Below are positions 31,226-39,187 of a stretch of 64,000 nt of DNA, piece after piece. Position numbers and translations under genes: made by a program. Origin of the DNA: Lentzea cavernae (GTDB lineage: Bacteria; Actinomycetota; Actinomycetes; Mycobacteriales; Pseudonocardiaceae); NCBI RefSeq assembly GCF_014653695.1, contig NZ_BNAR01000001.1, forward strand, positions 62,001 to 126,000, written 5' to 3'. The notes beneath the pieces were generated by a model. The model worked only from the letters and a program-made list of their open reading frames with translations, did no database searches and was not told the DNA's origin. The stretch's first letter is position 1; every line of letters begins with the position of its first letter.

Positions 31226-34081
31226 GTGAACCCCGACGCCGCCCGCTACCGGGCAGTGGTCATCGGTGCCTCGCTCGGCGGCGCCGAGGCACTGCAGGTG
31301 CTGCTCGGCGGTCTGCGCACCGACCTGCCCGTCCCCGTCGTGATCGCCCAGCACCTGGGCCCCGGTGTGAGCCACCTGCACACGATGCTCGGCCGGGCGT
31401 CGCGGCACCCGGTCGTCTGGGCTCAGGACGGCCAGGTCCTCAGCGCGGGGCACGTCTACCTGTGCCCGGGACGCACCCAGGTGAGCCTGGAGCCGGACGG
31501 CACGCTCACCGTGCATCCCAAGCCCGGCAAGTCCTCCATGAGACAGGTCGACGGGCTGTTCGTCTCCGCCGCGAACTCGCTGGGCGGGCAGGTGCTCGCG
31601 CTGGTGCTGACCGGGCTGGGCAGCGACGGCACCGCCGGCGCGCTGGCCGTGAAGCAGGCGGGCGGCACCGTGATCGTGCAGGACGAGTCCACCGCGACCG
31701 CGTTCGGCATGCCGTCGGCGGTGATCGCCGCGGGAGCGGCCGACCTCGTGCTGCCGCTGGGTGAGCTGCCCGACCTGCTGGACCGGGTGGTCGGGTCCGG
31801 CCGTCCGGTGCCCACGCCCGCCGTGCGGGCGAGCGAGGCGGTGTTCGCCGCGGGCGGGCGGCTCGGGCGGCTGATGAACGAGGTCGACTGGGGTGCCACC
31901 GCGCTCGGCCCGGTCGACCGGTGGCCGGTCGTGCTGCGCGACACACTGGCCATGGTGCTGACCAACCCGGTGCCGATGGACCTGATGTGGGGCCCGGACC
32001 TGCTGCAGCTGTACAACGACGCCTACAGCGCCGTCATCGGCGAACGCCACCCCGGCGCGCTCGGGCGGTCGGTGTTCCAGGTCTGGCCGGACGCGGCCGC
32101 GACGTTCGGCCCGGCCCTGCGGCAGGTCCTCGACACCGGGACGGCCGTGCGCCTGGTCGACCAGGCGTTCGTGGTGAACCGGTCGGACCGGCTGGAGGAG
32201 GTGTTCGCCACCGTCGCCTACAGCCCCGTCCGCGACGGCGGCCGGGTCGCCGGGGTGCTCGCCACCCTGGTCGAGACGACGGACCAGGTCCGCAACGCCC
32301 GCCGCCTGGACACGTTGCACCGCCTCGCCGCCACCTCGCGCCAAGCGGGCGACACCACGTCCGACCTCGAGGTGTGCCAGTGGCTGATGCGCGCGCTGGA
32401 GGCCAACTCGCAGGACGTCCCGTTCGCCCTGGTCTACCTCGTCGAGGGCCGCGGGGCGCGCGCCCACCTCGCCGCCTCCACCGGCCTGAGCGAGGACAGT
32501 CCCGCGCTGGAGCGGATCGTCACCAGCGACCGGCCGTCGGTCTGGCCGCTGCACGCCTGCGTCCGCGAGGCGGCTCCGCAGGTCGTGGACGACCTGACGA
32601 GCCGGTTCCCCGACCTGGTGTCCGGGACCTGGCCGGAACCGCCGCACACGGCGCTCGTCCTGCCCGTCACCCCCGTCCTCGACGGCGTGCCCGCGGCCCT
32701 GCTCGTGCTCGGCGTCAACTCCCACGCCCCGCTCGACTCCGGTTACCGCCAGTTCTTCGACCTCGTCGCCGAACGGGTGGGGGCCACCCTGCTCGCGGCG
32801 CGGATCCACCGCGAGCAGCAGCGGCAGGTGACCGCGCTCGGGGAGCTCGACCGCGCCAAGACCACGTTCTTCGCCAACATCAGCCACGAGTTCCGCACGC
32901 CGCTGACCCTGTTGCTGCTGCCGCTGGAGGAGCAGCTCACCACCCTGCCGCCCGAGCACCTCGACACCGCCCGCGTCGCCCACCGCAACGCGCTGCGCCT
33001 GCTGCGGCTGGTCAACACCCTGCTCGCCTTCTCCGAACTGGAGGAGGGCCGCGGAGCGCCGTCGATGGAGGACGTCGACGACCTCGCCGCGCTGACCGAG
33101 GAGCTCGCCGAGGTGTTCCGCCCGGCGGTCGAACGGGCGGGACTGCGGCTCGTCGTCGACTGCCCGCCGCTCGGCCGGCCGGTGCGGCTGGACACGGGCA
33201 TGTGGCAGGCGGTCGTGCTCAACCTGCTGTCCAACGCGCTCAAGCACACCTTCACCGGGTCGATCACCGTCGTGCTGCGCGCTCAGCGCAGCCACGTCGA
33301 GCTCGCGGTGACCGACACCGGGACGGGCATCGACGCCGCCGAGGTGCCGCACCTGTTCACCCGCTTCCACCGGGTCGAGGACGCGAAAGCGCGCAGCAGG
33401 GAGGGCTCCGGCATCGGGCTGGCCCTGGTCCGCCTGCTCGTGTCCCGCCACCACGGCAGCATCCGGGTCCGCAGCGTTCCCGACTCGGGCAGCACCTTCA
33501 CCGTGTGGGTCCCGTTCGTGCAACCACGCCGCGGCCACGAGCCGGCCGTCCGCGTTCAACCGGACGCGACGGCACGCCTGCGGCAGGCCTTCTCCGAGGA
33601 GGCCGAGTCCTGGCTGGCCGCCGGGGTGTCCACAGTGGACGACCAGGTCCGGCCGCCGGACGCGGCGCGGCCTCACGAGCGGACCAGCGTGCTCGTCGTC
33701 GACGACAACACGGACATGCGGGACTACCTGCGGCGCCTGCTCCAGGAGCACTACGACGTCCACACCGCCTCCGACGGCGACCAGGCGCTCGACCAGCTCG
33801 CCGGCCACCGGGTCGACCTCATCGTCAGCGACGTCGTGCTCCCCCACCTCGACGGGTTGCGCCTCATCGAACGCGTGCGCGGCGACCCTGCGCTGCGCGC
33901 CATCCCGATCATCCTGCTGACGTCCCTCGGCACGACACCGCAGACGTTGCAGGGCCTCACCTCCGGCGCGCACGACTACCTCGTGAAGCCGTTCGCGGCC
34001 GAGGAGCTGATCGCCCGCGTCGAGGCGCAGCTCGCCCTGCGCCGGGTCCGCAACGCCGTCGCCGAACGCCCGGCCACCTGA
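31226..34081 (+). CDS. CheB methylesterase-PAS-GAF-hybrid histidine kinase-REC fusion
   Basis: 951-residue soluble fusion protein. Residues 1-190 form a CheB-type methylesterase with all three catalytic residues: Ser16 in GASLGG, His43 in AQHLGPG and Asp134 in GLGSDGTAG. A PAS-like segment with EVDWGATALGPVDRWP and LLQLYNDAYSAVIGERHPG follows at about 205-340. A GAF-like domain, HisKA with His554 in ANISHEFRTPL, and HATPase with NLLSNALKHTF and GIGLALVRLL come next. The receiver has Asp869 in VSDVVLPHLDG. No CheR methyltransferase, HAMP or membrane helix is present, and no chemoreceptor gene is in the window. The start is GTG 31226. It converges on the STAS/HATPase genes, which may act downstream of it. 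Confidence 0.88.
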   Translation: MNPDAARYRAVVIGASLGGAEALQVLLGGLRTDLPVPVVIAQHLGPGVSHLHTMLGRASRHPVVWAQDGQVLSAGHVYLCPGRTQVSLEPDGTLTVHPKPGKSSMRQVDGLFVSAANSLGGQVLALVLTGLGSDGTAGALAVKQAGGTVIVQDESTATAFGMPSAVIAAGAADLVLPLGELPDLLDRVVGSGRPVPTPAVRASEAVFAAGGRLGRLMNEVDWGATALGPVDRWPVVLRDTLAMVLTNPVPMDLMWGPDLLQLYNDAYSAVIGERHPGALGRSVFQVWPDAAATFGPALRQVLDTGTAVRLVDQAFVVNRSDRLEEVFATVAYSPVRDGGRVAGVLATLVETTDQVRNARRLDTLHRLAATSRQAGDTTSDLEVCQWLMRALEANSQDVPFALVYLVEGRGARAHLAASTGLSEDSPALERIVTSDRPSVWPLHACVREAAPQVVDDLTSRFPDLVSGTWPEPPHTALVLPVTPVLDGVPAALLVLGVNSHAPLDSGYRQFFDLVAERVGATLLAARIHREQQRQVTALGELDRAKTTFFANISHEFRTPLTLLLLPLEEQLTTLPPEHLDTARVAHRNALRLLRLVNTLLAFSELEEGRGAPSMEDVDDLAALTEELAEVFRPAVERAGLRLVVDCPPLGRPVRLDTGMWQAVVLNLLSNALKHTFTGSITVVLRAQRSHVELAVTDTGTGIDAAEVPHLFTRFHRVEDAKARSREGSGIGLALVRLLVSRHHGSIRVRSVPDSGSTFTVWVPFVQPRRGHEPAVRVQPDATARLRQAFSEEAESWLAAGVSTVDDQVRPPDAARPHERTSVLVVDDNTDMRDYLRRLLQEHYDVHTASDGDQALDQLAGHRVDLIVSDVVLPHLDGLRLIERVRGDPALRAIPIILLTSLGTTPQTLQGLTSGAHDYLVKPFAAEELIARVEAQLALRRVRNAVAERPAT

Positions 34082-34087
34082 GCGGCC

Positions 34088-34834
34088 CTACCTCGCCCCG
34101 ACGACCGCCCACACGGTCTTGCGGCCGCCGGCCTCGTCGGCGAAGCACCCCCAGGTCCTGGTCAGCTGCGCGACGAGGTGCACACCCCTGCCCGCGTTGG
34201 CGACGTCGCTCGCCGGGTCGGCGAGCACCACGGGAGCCGGGTCGTCGTCGCCCACGGCGACGGTGAGCAGCCCGCGTCGCAGTTCGAGCCGCAGCCGGGC
34301 CTCCGAACCGGTGTGCTCCACCGTGTTCTGCACGAGTTCCGAGGCGACGTGCACCGCGTCCAGCGCCTGCCCCTCGGACAGGTCCCACCGCACGCACGTC
34401 TCGCGCACGAACCGGCGGGCGGCGCCCGGACTGCTCAGGTCGTGCGGCAGCACCACGTGCGCACGCCGGCGCGGTGCGGGCCGGTCGACGTTCGCCATCG
34501 CCTCCTCCAGGTCACCGAACACCCCCACGTAGCGGCGGATCGGCGAGCAGCGCAGGAGTTCCGCGTGCGCGGGGCCGGTGGCCACGAGCACCGGGACGGC
34601 CGGCCAGTCGCTGATGCGCAGCCACACCGCGGTGAACACGCTCAACGCGGAGGTCGCCGCGATCGCGGTGGCGCTGAGGTCGACGACCAGTGCGCGGGGC
34701 TGGTCGATCGCGCACTTGAGCATGAAGTCGCGCAGGAGCGGATAGGTCGTGCGCCCGAGGACGCCGTCCGGGCGGATCACCGCGCACATGTCGCGCTCGT
34801 CCACGTGACACCGCAACCGCTCCACGTCGATCAT
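34088..34834 (-). CDS. STAS-HATPase fusion (RsbW-like serine kinase/anti-sigma)
   Basis: 248-residue protein with two domains. Residues 1-105 form a STAS-like domain with VVDLSATAIAATSALSVF. The usual D-x-S-G site is changed, but a serine remains in TSAL. Residues 120-245 form an HATPase_c_2 domain of the SpoIIAB/RsbW class, with the N-box ASELVQNTVEHTG and G-box NAGRGVHLVAQL. Normally the antagonist (STAS) and the kinase (RsbW) are separate proteins, so the fusion could be an autoinhibited or ligand-gated switch. It overlaps the preceding STAS gene by four bases. The cognate sigma factor is not in the window. Confidence 0.82.
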   Translation of the reverse strand: MIDVERLRCHVDERDMCAVIRPDGVLGRTTYPLLRDFMLKCAIDQPRALVVDLSATAIAATSALSVFTAVWLRISDWPAVPVLVATGPAHAELLRCSPIRRYVGVFGDLEEAMANVDRPAPRRRAHVVLPHDLSSPGAARRFVRETCVRWDLSEGQALDAVHVASELVQNTVEHTGSEARLRLELRRGLLTVAVGDDDPAPVVLADPASDVANAGRGVHLVAQLTRTWGCFADEAGGRKTVWAVVGAR

Positions 34835-35226
34835 CGGCCGGTGGCGGCGTCGGAGGCCGCACCGATGCTGCGCAGCGCCTCCGGGACCGAGGCGCAGAGC
34901 GGGAGGTACCTGGTGAGCCCGGTGATCTCCAGAGGCCGGCGCACAGCACGGGTGTTCGCCACCACGCGCACCGTGACGCCGTCGCGCAGGGCCTGCCGGC
35001 GAGCCCGCACGAGCAGGTTCAACCCGGTGGACCCGATGAAGCCGACTTCCGAAAGATCGATCACCACCGCGCGTGGCACCGCGTTCAGGCAGGCGGACAG
35101 CGGTTCGCCGACGACGGCCTCGGTCAGCATGTCGATCTCACCGGCCACCCGGACGACCACGGCGACGCCGTGGTCCTCGACGCTCACGGATGCGCTCTCG
35201 GCCGGTGCGGGACGCGGTTCAGGCAT
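34831..35226 (-). CDS. STAS domain anti-sigma factor antagonist
   Basis: 131-residue SpoIIAA/RsbV-like protein. AGEIDMLTE opens the fold, and the phosphorylatable serine lies in VVIDLSEVGFIGSTGLNLLVRARR. The start is ATG 35226, because the longer frame to 35466 adds only Arg-rich sequence. It is co-translated with the STAS-HATPase fusion and would be its phosphorylation partner. Together with the CheB-kinase fusion they look like a partner-switching stress module. Confidence 0.85.
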   Translation of the reverse strand: MPEPRPAPAESASVSVEDHGVAVVVRVAGEIDMLTEAVVGEPLSACLNAVPRAVVIDLSEVGFIGSTGLNLLVRARRQALRDGVTVRVVANTRAVRRPLEITGLTRYLPLCASVPEALRSIGAASDAATGR

Positions 35227-35414
35227 GAGACGGTCTCCCCGTGCTGCGGAGCGGGACGAACCGGGCTGCCTGCTGAACCCGGATCGCGGGGGGTCAAGCC
35301 AGATACCCGCACCGTATGCCCGTTCTCGCCGAGCGTCGACTCGAGGCCGCTCGCGCGAACCGAACGGACCAGTGCACACGAACGGGTGGTTGTGCCACGA
35401 GAAGTCCCCGGCAC

Positions 35415-35440
35415 GTGTGAACCGGCTCGCGCGTGGGTAA
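35415..35440 (+). promoter_or_regulatory. Possible SigB/SigF-type promoter
   Basis: GTGTGA (35415-35420) and GGGTAA (35435-35440), separated by 14 bases, resemble the general-stress promoter consensus GTTT-(N)-GGGTAT. They lie 43 bases upstream of the small membrane-protein gene and next to STAS/RsbW-type genes, which supports the reading. The rest of 35227-35483 shows no gene. Confidence 0.4.
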
Positions 35441-35483
35441 CCGCGCGCGTGGCAAGTCCGCCTCACGGCGTCGAGAGGGCAAC

Positions 35484-35732
35484 ATGAGCACGCTCAGGCA
35501 CGCACCGGTCGTCGCACGGATGACCACGCCGGCGCAGCGCGGTGACGACTCCCCGCTGTGGCAGCCGAACCGGCGCTCCGTCCGGTACGCCGTCGACCTC
35601 CTCGGCGCGCTCATCGTCGTGGCGGGCTTCGTCTCGGGCGAGTTCGCGCTGGGCTTCGGCGGTGCGGTGGTCCTGCTGGCCGGCATGTGCCTGCACGTGT
35701 CGTGCGGTCGTCAGGGCGTGGAAGGCAGGTAG
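35484..35732 (+). CDS. Small membrane protein of unknown function
   Basis: 82-residue protein with a polar N-terminal third and two adjoining hydrophobic segments (YAVDLLGALIVVAGFVSG and ALGFGGAVVLLAGMCLHVS), so it is probably a hairpin in the membrane. The start ATG 35484 follows GAGAGGG. No family was recognised. It is preceded by a stress-type promoter candidate and faces the STAS genes, so a role in the stress response is plausible. Its 3' end overlaps the convergent amidase gene by 22 bases. Confidence 0.6.
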   Translation: MSTLRHAPVVARMTTPAQRGDDSPLWQPNRRSVRYAVDLLGALIVVAGFVSGEFALGFGGAVVLLAGMCLHVSCGRQGVEGR

Positions 35733-37129
35733 GCCGGCGTCCGGCGAGCCCGCGACGCCTCTTCGAAGGCCGCCGCGCGGCGCAGCACCGCGTCGTCCGC
35801 TCCCCGTCCGCCGATGAACGACACGCCGATCGGCAACGGGCCCGCGAACCCGGCCGGAACGCTGGTGTTCGGGTAGCCCGCGACGGCCGCGGGCAGGGCC
35901 GTGCGCGGTCCGGCCGGGTCGCTGCCGCGCGCGAGCCACGCGGGGCCGTTCGTGGGCGCCATGATCACGTCCAGGCGGTGGGCGGCCAGCACCTCGTCGA
36001 TGGACCGGCGCGCCAGCTCGGTCGCGGTGCGCCGCCGGCGGAGGTGGACCGGGTCGCTGAGCGAGAGCGTCTTCCCCGCTTCGTGGAACAGCTCCTGGCC
36101 GAACACGCTCAGCTCGACCGGGTCGTCCTCGTTGAACTCGACCAGCTCGCGCATCGTGCGCGGCGCACCGGGCCGGGTGCGCAGGTACCGCTCCAGGTCG
36201 TGCCGGAACTCGGCGACCATGGCCGGCCGGTCGGCCGCGTGGACGAGGTCCTGGTACGGCAGTTCGACGTCGACCGCGGTGGCCCCGTGGTCGCGCAGGA
36301 GCTCCACCGCCGATGCCACGACCCGGTCGACGTCAGCGTCGAACCCGGTCCTGCGCCACACCCCGACCCTCGCGCCCCGCAGGGTTCCGGGGGTGAACAC
36401 CTGGTCGCCGCCTTCCATGGCGGCCATGAGGATCGCGGCGTCCACGACGTGCCGCGCCATCGGACCGGCCGTGTCCCGCAGGGAGGTGATCGGCACGATG
36501 CCCGCGTTGCTGATCCGGCCGGGCGTCGGCTTGAACCCCACGACACCGGCGTGGCCCGCCGGGGACACGATCGAGCCGTTGGTCTCGGTGCCGACCGCGA
36601 CCTGCGCGAGCGACGCCGCCACCGCGACGGCCGAACCGGAGGACGACCCGCACGGGGTGCGGTCCAGCACGTGCGGGTTGGCGGTCTGCCCGCCCACCGC
36701 CGACCAGCCGGAGGTCGCCCACGGGGACCGGAAGTTGCCCCACTCCGTCATGTTCGTCTTGCCCAGCAGGACGGCTCCCGCGTCACGCAGGCGGGTCACG
36801 ACCGGGGCGTCGGCGCCCGGCGGCACGCGCAGCGCTCGCGAACCGGCGGTGGTCGCCAGCCCGCGGGTGTCGATGTTGTCCTTGAGCAGCACGGGAATGC
36901 CGTCCAGCAGGCCGCGGGCCTGGCCGCGCGCTCGTCTGCGGTCGCTCTCCTCGGCCTGGTGCGGCGCTGTCGGGTCGATCGCGAGCACGGCACGCAGCAG
37001 CGGATCGACCTCGGCGATGCGACGGAGGTAGGCGGCGGTCAGGGCGGCCGAGGTGAGCTCGCCCTCCGCCATCCGGCGCGCGAGAAGTGGGATGGTCGCC
37101 TGATCGAGGTCGGCGGCCAGGAGTTCCAT
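35711..37129 (-). CDS. Amidase signature family amidase
   Basis: 472-residue amidase. The catalytic triad of the amidase signature is complete: Lys in IPVLLKDNIDT, the cis-Ser in GSSSGSAVAVAA and the nucleophile Ser in TETNGSIVSPAG. The glycine-rich signature core follows these. The start ATG 37129 (MELLAADL) is chosen over the longer frame to 37201, which adds Arg-rich residues. No signal peptide is present, so the protein is cytoplasmic. The size and N-terminal helix resemble the peptide-amidase-like group, but the substrate is unknown. It is transcribed alone and is divergent from the amidotransferase gene. Confidence 0.88.
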   Translation of the reverse strand: MELLAADLDQATIPLLARRMAEGELTSAALTAAYLRRIAEVDPLLRAVLAIDPTAPHQAEESDRRRARGQARGLLDGIPVLLKDNIDTRGLATTAGSRALRVPPGADAPVVTRLRDAGAVLLGKTNMTEWGNFRSPWATSGWSAVGGQTANPHVLDRTPCGSSSGSAVAVAASLAQVAVGTETNGSIVSPAGHAGVVGFKPTPGRISNAGIVPITSLRDTAGPMARHVVDAAILMAAMEGGDQVFTPGTLRGARVGVWRRTGFDADVDRVVASAVELLRDHGATAVDVELPYQDLVHAADRPAMVAEFRHDLERYLRTRPGAPRTMRELVEFNEDDPVELSVFGQELFHEAGKTLSLSDPVHLRRRRTATELARRSIDEVLAAHRLDVIMAPTNGPAWLARGSDPAGPRTALPAAVAGYPNTSVPAGFAGPLPIGVSFIGGRGADDAVLRRAAAFEEASRARRTPAYLPSTP

Positions 37130-37290
37130 GCCCCCATTGCCGACCCGCCGCCCCGCCCGCGTCAACCTGCGGACGGGTAATGCGGTCGTGCGCTTGCTCA
37201 CACGCGAGACCGCTCACAGGGAGAACATGGTCATCGGCATTCGGGGGTATTCGGGTGACACCTGTCAGCCCACACCTCCGAGGAGACGTC

Positions 37291-39072
37291 ATGTGCGGAA
37301 TCGCCGGTGAGATCGTCGTCGACCAGGCTGGCCGGCCCGACCTCGGCGCGGTGGAGCGCATGACGCGGACCATGTGGTCACGAGGGCCGGACGGCGCGGG
37401 CCACTGGGCGGAGGGCCGGGTCGCGCTCGGCCACCGCAGGCTGTCGATCATCGACCTGTCCGACGCCGGCGCGCAGCCCATGGTCGACGACGAACTCGGG
37501 CTCGCCGTGGCGTTCAACGGGTGCATTTACAACTACGAGCAGCTGCGCGAAGAGCTGTCCGGCCGCTACAGCTTCCGGTCCACCAGCGACACCGAGGTCA
37601 TCCTCAAGGCCTACGACCACTGGGGCGAGGGTTTCGTCGAGCACCTCGTCGGCATGTTCGCGATCGCCCTGTTCGACCGGCGGCGCGACCGGGTGCTGCT
37701 GGTCAGGGACCGGCTCGGGATCAAGCCCCTCTACGTCGCCGAGGTGCGCGGGCGGACGCGGTTCGCCTCCACGCTGCCCGCCCTGCTCGCGGGTGGTGGT
37801 GTCGACACCGAACTCGACCCCGTGGGCCTGCACCACTACCTGACCTGGCACTCCATCGTCCCCGCGCCGCGCACCGTCCTGCGCGGGGTGCGCAAGCTGC
37901 CGCCCGCCACGATCCGCGTGTTCGAGCGCGGGCAGGAGCCCCGCGACCACGTCTACTGGCAGCCGTCGTACACGCGGCGCCCCGAGCACGCCGACTGGAC
38001 GGCGCTGGACTGGCGGCAGGCGGTGCGCGAGGCGTTGCAGGTCGCCGTGCGCCGCCGCACGGTGTCCGACGTGGAGGTCGGCGTGCTGCTGTCCGGAGGC
38101 CTCGACTCGAGCCTCCTGGTCGCGCTGCTCGCCGCCGAGGGGCAACGGCCCAGCACGTTCAGCATCGGCTTCACGAGCCGCGACGACGTCGAGGGCGACG
38201 AGTTCGCCTACTCCGACGCGATCGCGCAGAAGTTCGGCACCGACCACCACCAGATCCGCATCGGCGACGAGGAGATCGCCTCGGCGGTCGAGGACACCGT
38301 GGGTTCGATGAGCGAGCCGATGGGCAGCCACGACGTCACCGCGTTCCACCTGGTGTGCCGGGAGGTCTCCCAGCACGTCAAGGTCGTGCAGTGCGGTCAG
38401 GGCGCCGACGAGGTGTTCGCCGGGTACCGCTACCACCAGCCGGCGGCCACCGCCGCCCGGCGCGAGGCGGCCGAGGTGCTGCGCGACGCGTTCCACGACC
38501 TCGGGCACGACGAGCTCGCGCACGTCCTCGAACCGGACTGGCTGACCCGTCACGACGTCAGCGCCGTCCTCGCCGCGGAGCACCTCTCCGATCCCGGTGC
38601 GGACACGGCTCTGGACGCCGTGCTCAGGACCGACACGCACCTGCTGATGCCCGACGACCCGGTGAAGCGGGTCGACAACATGGCGATGGCGTGGGGCGTC
38701 GAGGCACGCGTGCCGTTCCTCGACCAGGACCTGGTGGAGCTCGTCGCCGCGTGCCCGCCGGAGCTCAAGGCCGGCCAGGACGGCAAGGGCCTGCTCAAGG
38801 ACATCGGCCGCGACCTGCTGCCGCTCGAGGTCGTCGACCGCAAGAAGGGCTACTTCCCCGTGCCGGCCCTCACCCGGCTCGACGGCGAGGTCCTCGACCT
38901 GCTGCGCGCGACCATGACCTCCCCCGCCGCACGCGGGCGCGGGGTCCTGCGCCGCGACTACGTGGACGGCCTCCTCGCCGACCCCAACGGCCACGCCACC
39001 AAGGCCGGTGGGAACGAGCTGTGGCACCTGGGCGTGCTGGAGATGTGGTTGCAGCAGCACGGCATCGGCTGA
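37291..39072 (+). CDS. N-acetylglutaminylglutamine-type amidotransferase (asparagine synthase family)
   Basis: 593-residue glutamine-hydrolysing amidotransferase. Cys2 (MCGIAGE) is the N-terminal nucleophile of the glutaminase domain, with SRGPDGAGHW and GHRRLSIIDLSDAGAQPM. The synthetase domain has the pyrophosphate loop VLLSGGLDSSLLVALL and later CGQGADEVFAGYRYH and VEARVPFLDQDLVEL. Length and blocks such as HHYLTWHSIVPAPRTVLRGVRKLPPAT match the subfamily that amidates N-acetylglutaminylglutamine to make the osmolyte NAGGN. The partner dipeptide synthetase gene, usually adjacent, is not seen here. ATG 37291 follows GAGGAGA. Confidence 0.85.
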   Translation: MCGIAGEIVVDQAGRPDLGAVERMTRTMWSRGPDGAGHWAEGRVALGHRRLSIIDLSDAGAQPMVDDELGLAVAFNGCIYNYEQLREELSGRYSFRSTSDTEVILKAYDHWGEGFVEHLVGMFAIALFDRRRDRVLLVRDRLGIKPLYVAEVRGRTRFASTLPALLAGGGVDTELDPVGLHHYLTWHSIVPAPRTVLRGVRKLPPATIRVFERGQEPRDHVYWQPSYTRRPEHADWTALDWRQAVREALQVAVRRRTVSDVEVGVLLSGGLDSSLLVALLAAEGQRPSTFSIGFTSRDDVEGDEFAYSDAIAQKFGTDHHQIRIGDEEIASAVEDTVGSMSEPMGSHDVTAFHLVCREVSQHVKVVQCGQGADEVFAGYRYHQPAATAARREAAEVLRDAFHDLGHDELAHVLEPDWLTRHDVSAVLAAEHLSDPGADTALDAVLRTDTHLLMPDDPVKRVDNMAMAWGVEARVPFLDQDLVELVAACPPELKAGQDGKGLLKDIGRDLLPLEVVDRKKGYFPVPALTRLDGEVLDLLRATMTSPAARGRGVLRRDYVDGLLADPNGHATKAGGNELWHLGVLEMWLQQHGIG

Positions 39073-39129
39073 ACCCGCTGTGCCGGGAGCTCGTCCGCCG
39101 GCCGGAAAATCGTGTGCACCCCGCGATAT

Positions 39130-39177
39130 GGTGCTGACGCGGTTGTGACGCTCCGTGCGTTGCCGCGTCAGAGCACC
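39130..39177 (+). promoter_or_regulatory. Inverted repeat in the MFS gene leader
   Basis: TGACGCGG (39135-39142) and CCGCGTCA (39163-39170) are perfect inverted copies, flanked by GGTGCT (39130-39135) and AGCACC (39172-39177). The structure ends ten bases before the MFS start ATG at 39188. It could be an operator or a leader hairpin that influences translation. Confidence 0.4.
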
Positions 39178-39187
39178 GGGGGAAGAG

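Noticed and set aside
31094-33973. 959-codon minus-strand frame opposite the CheB-kinase gene
   Set aside because: It is antisense to a gene with complete domain motifs, and its codon pattern mirrors that gene.
39130-39177. Riboswitch before the MFS gene
   Set aside because: Only one inverted repeat is visible, and no known aptamer core was recognised.
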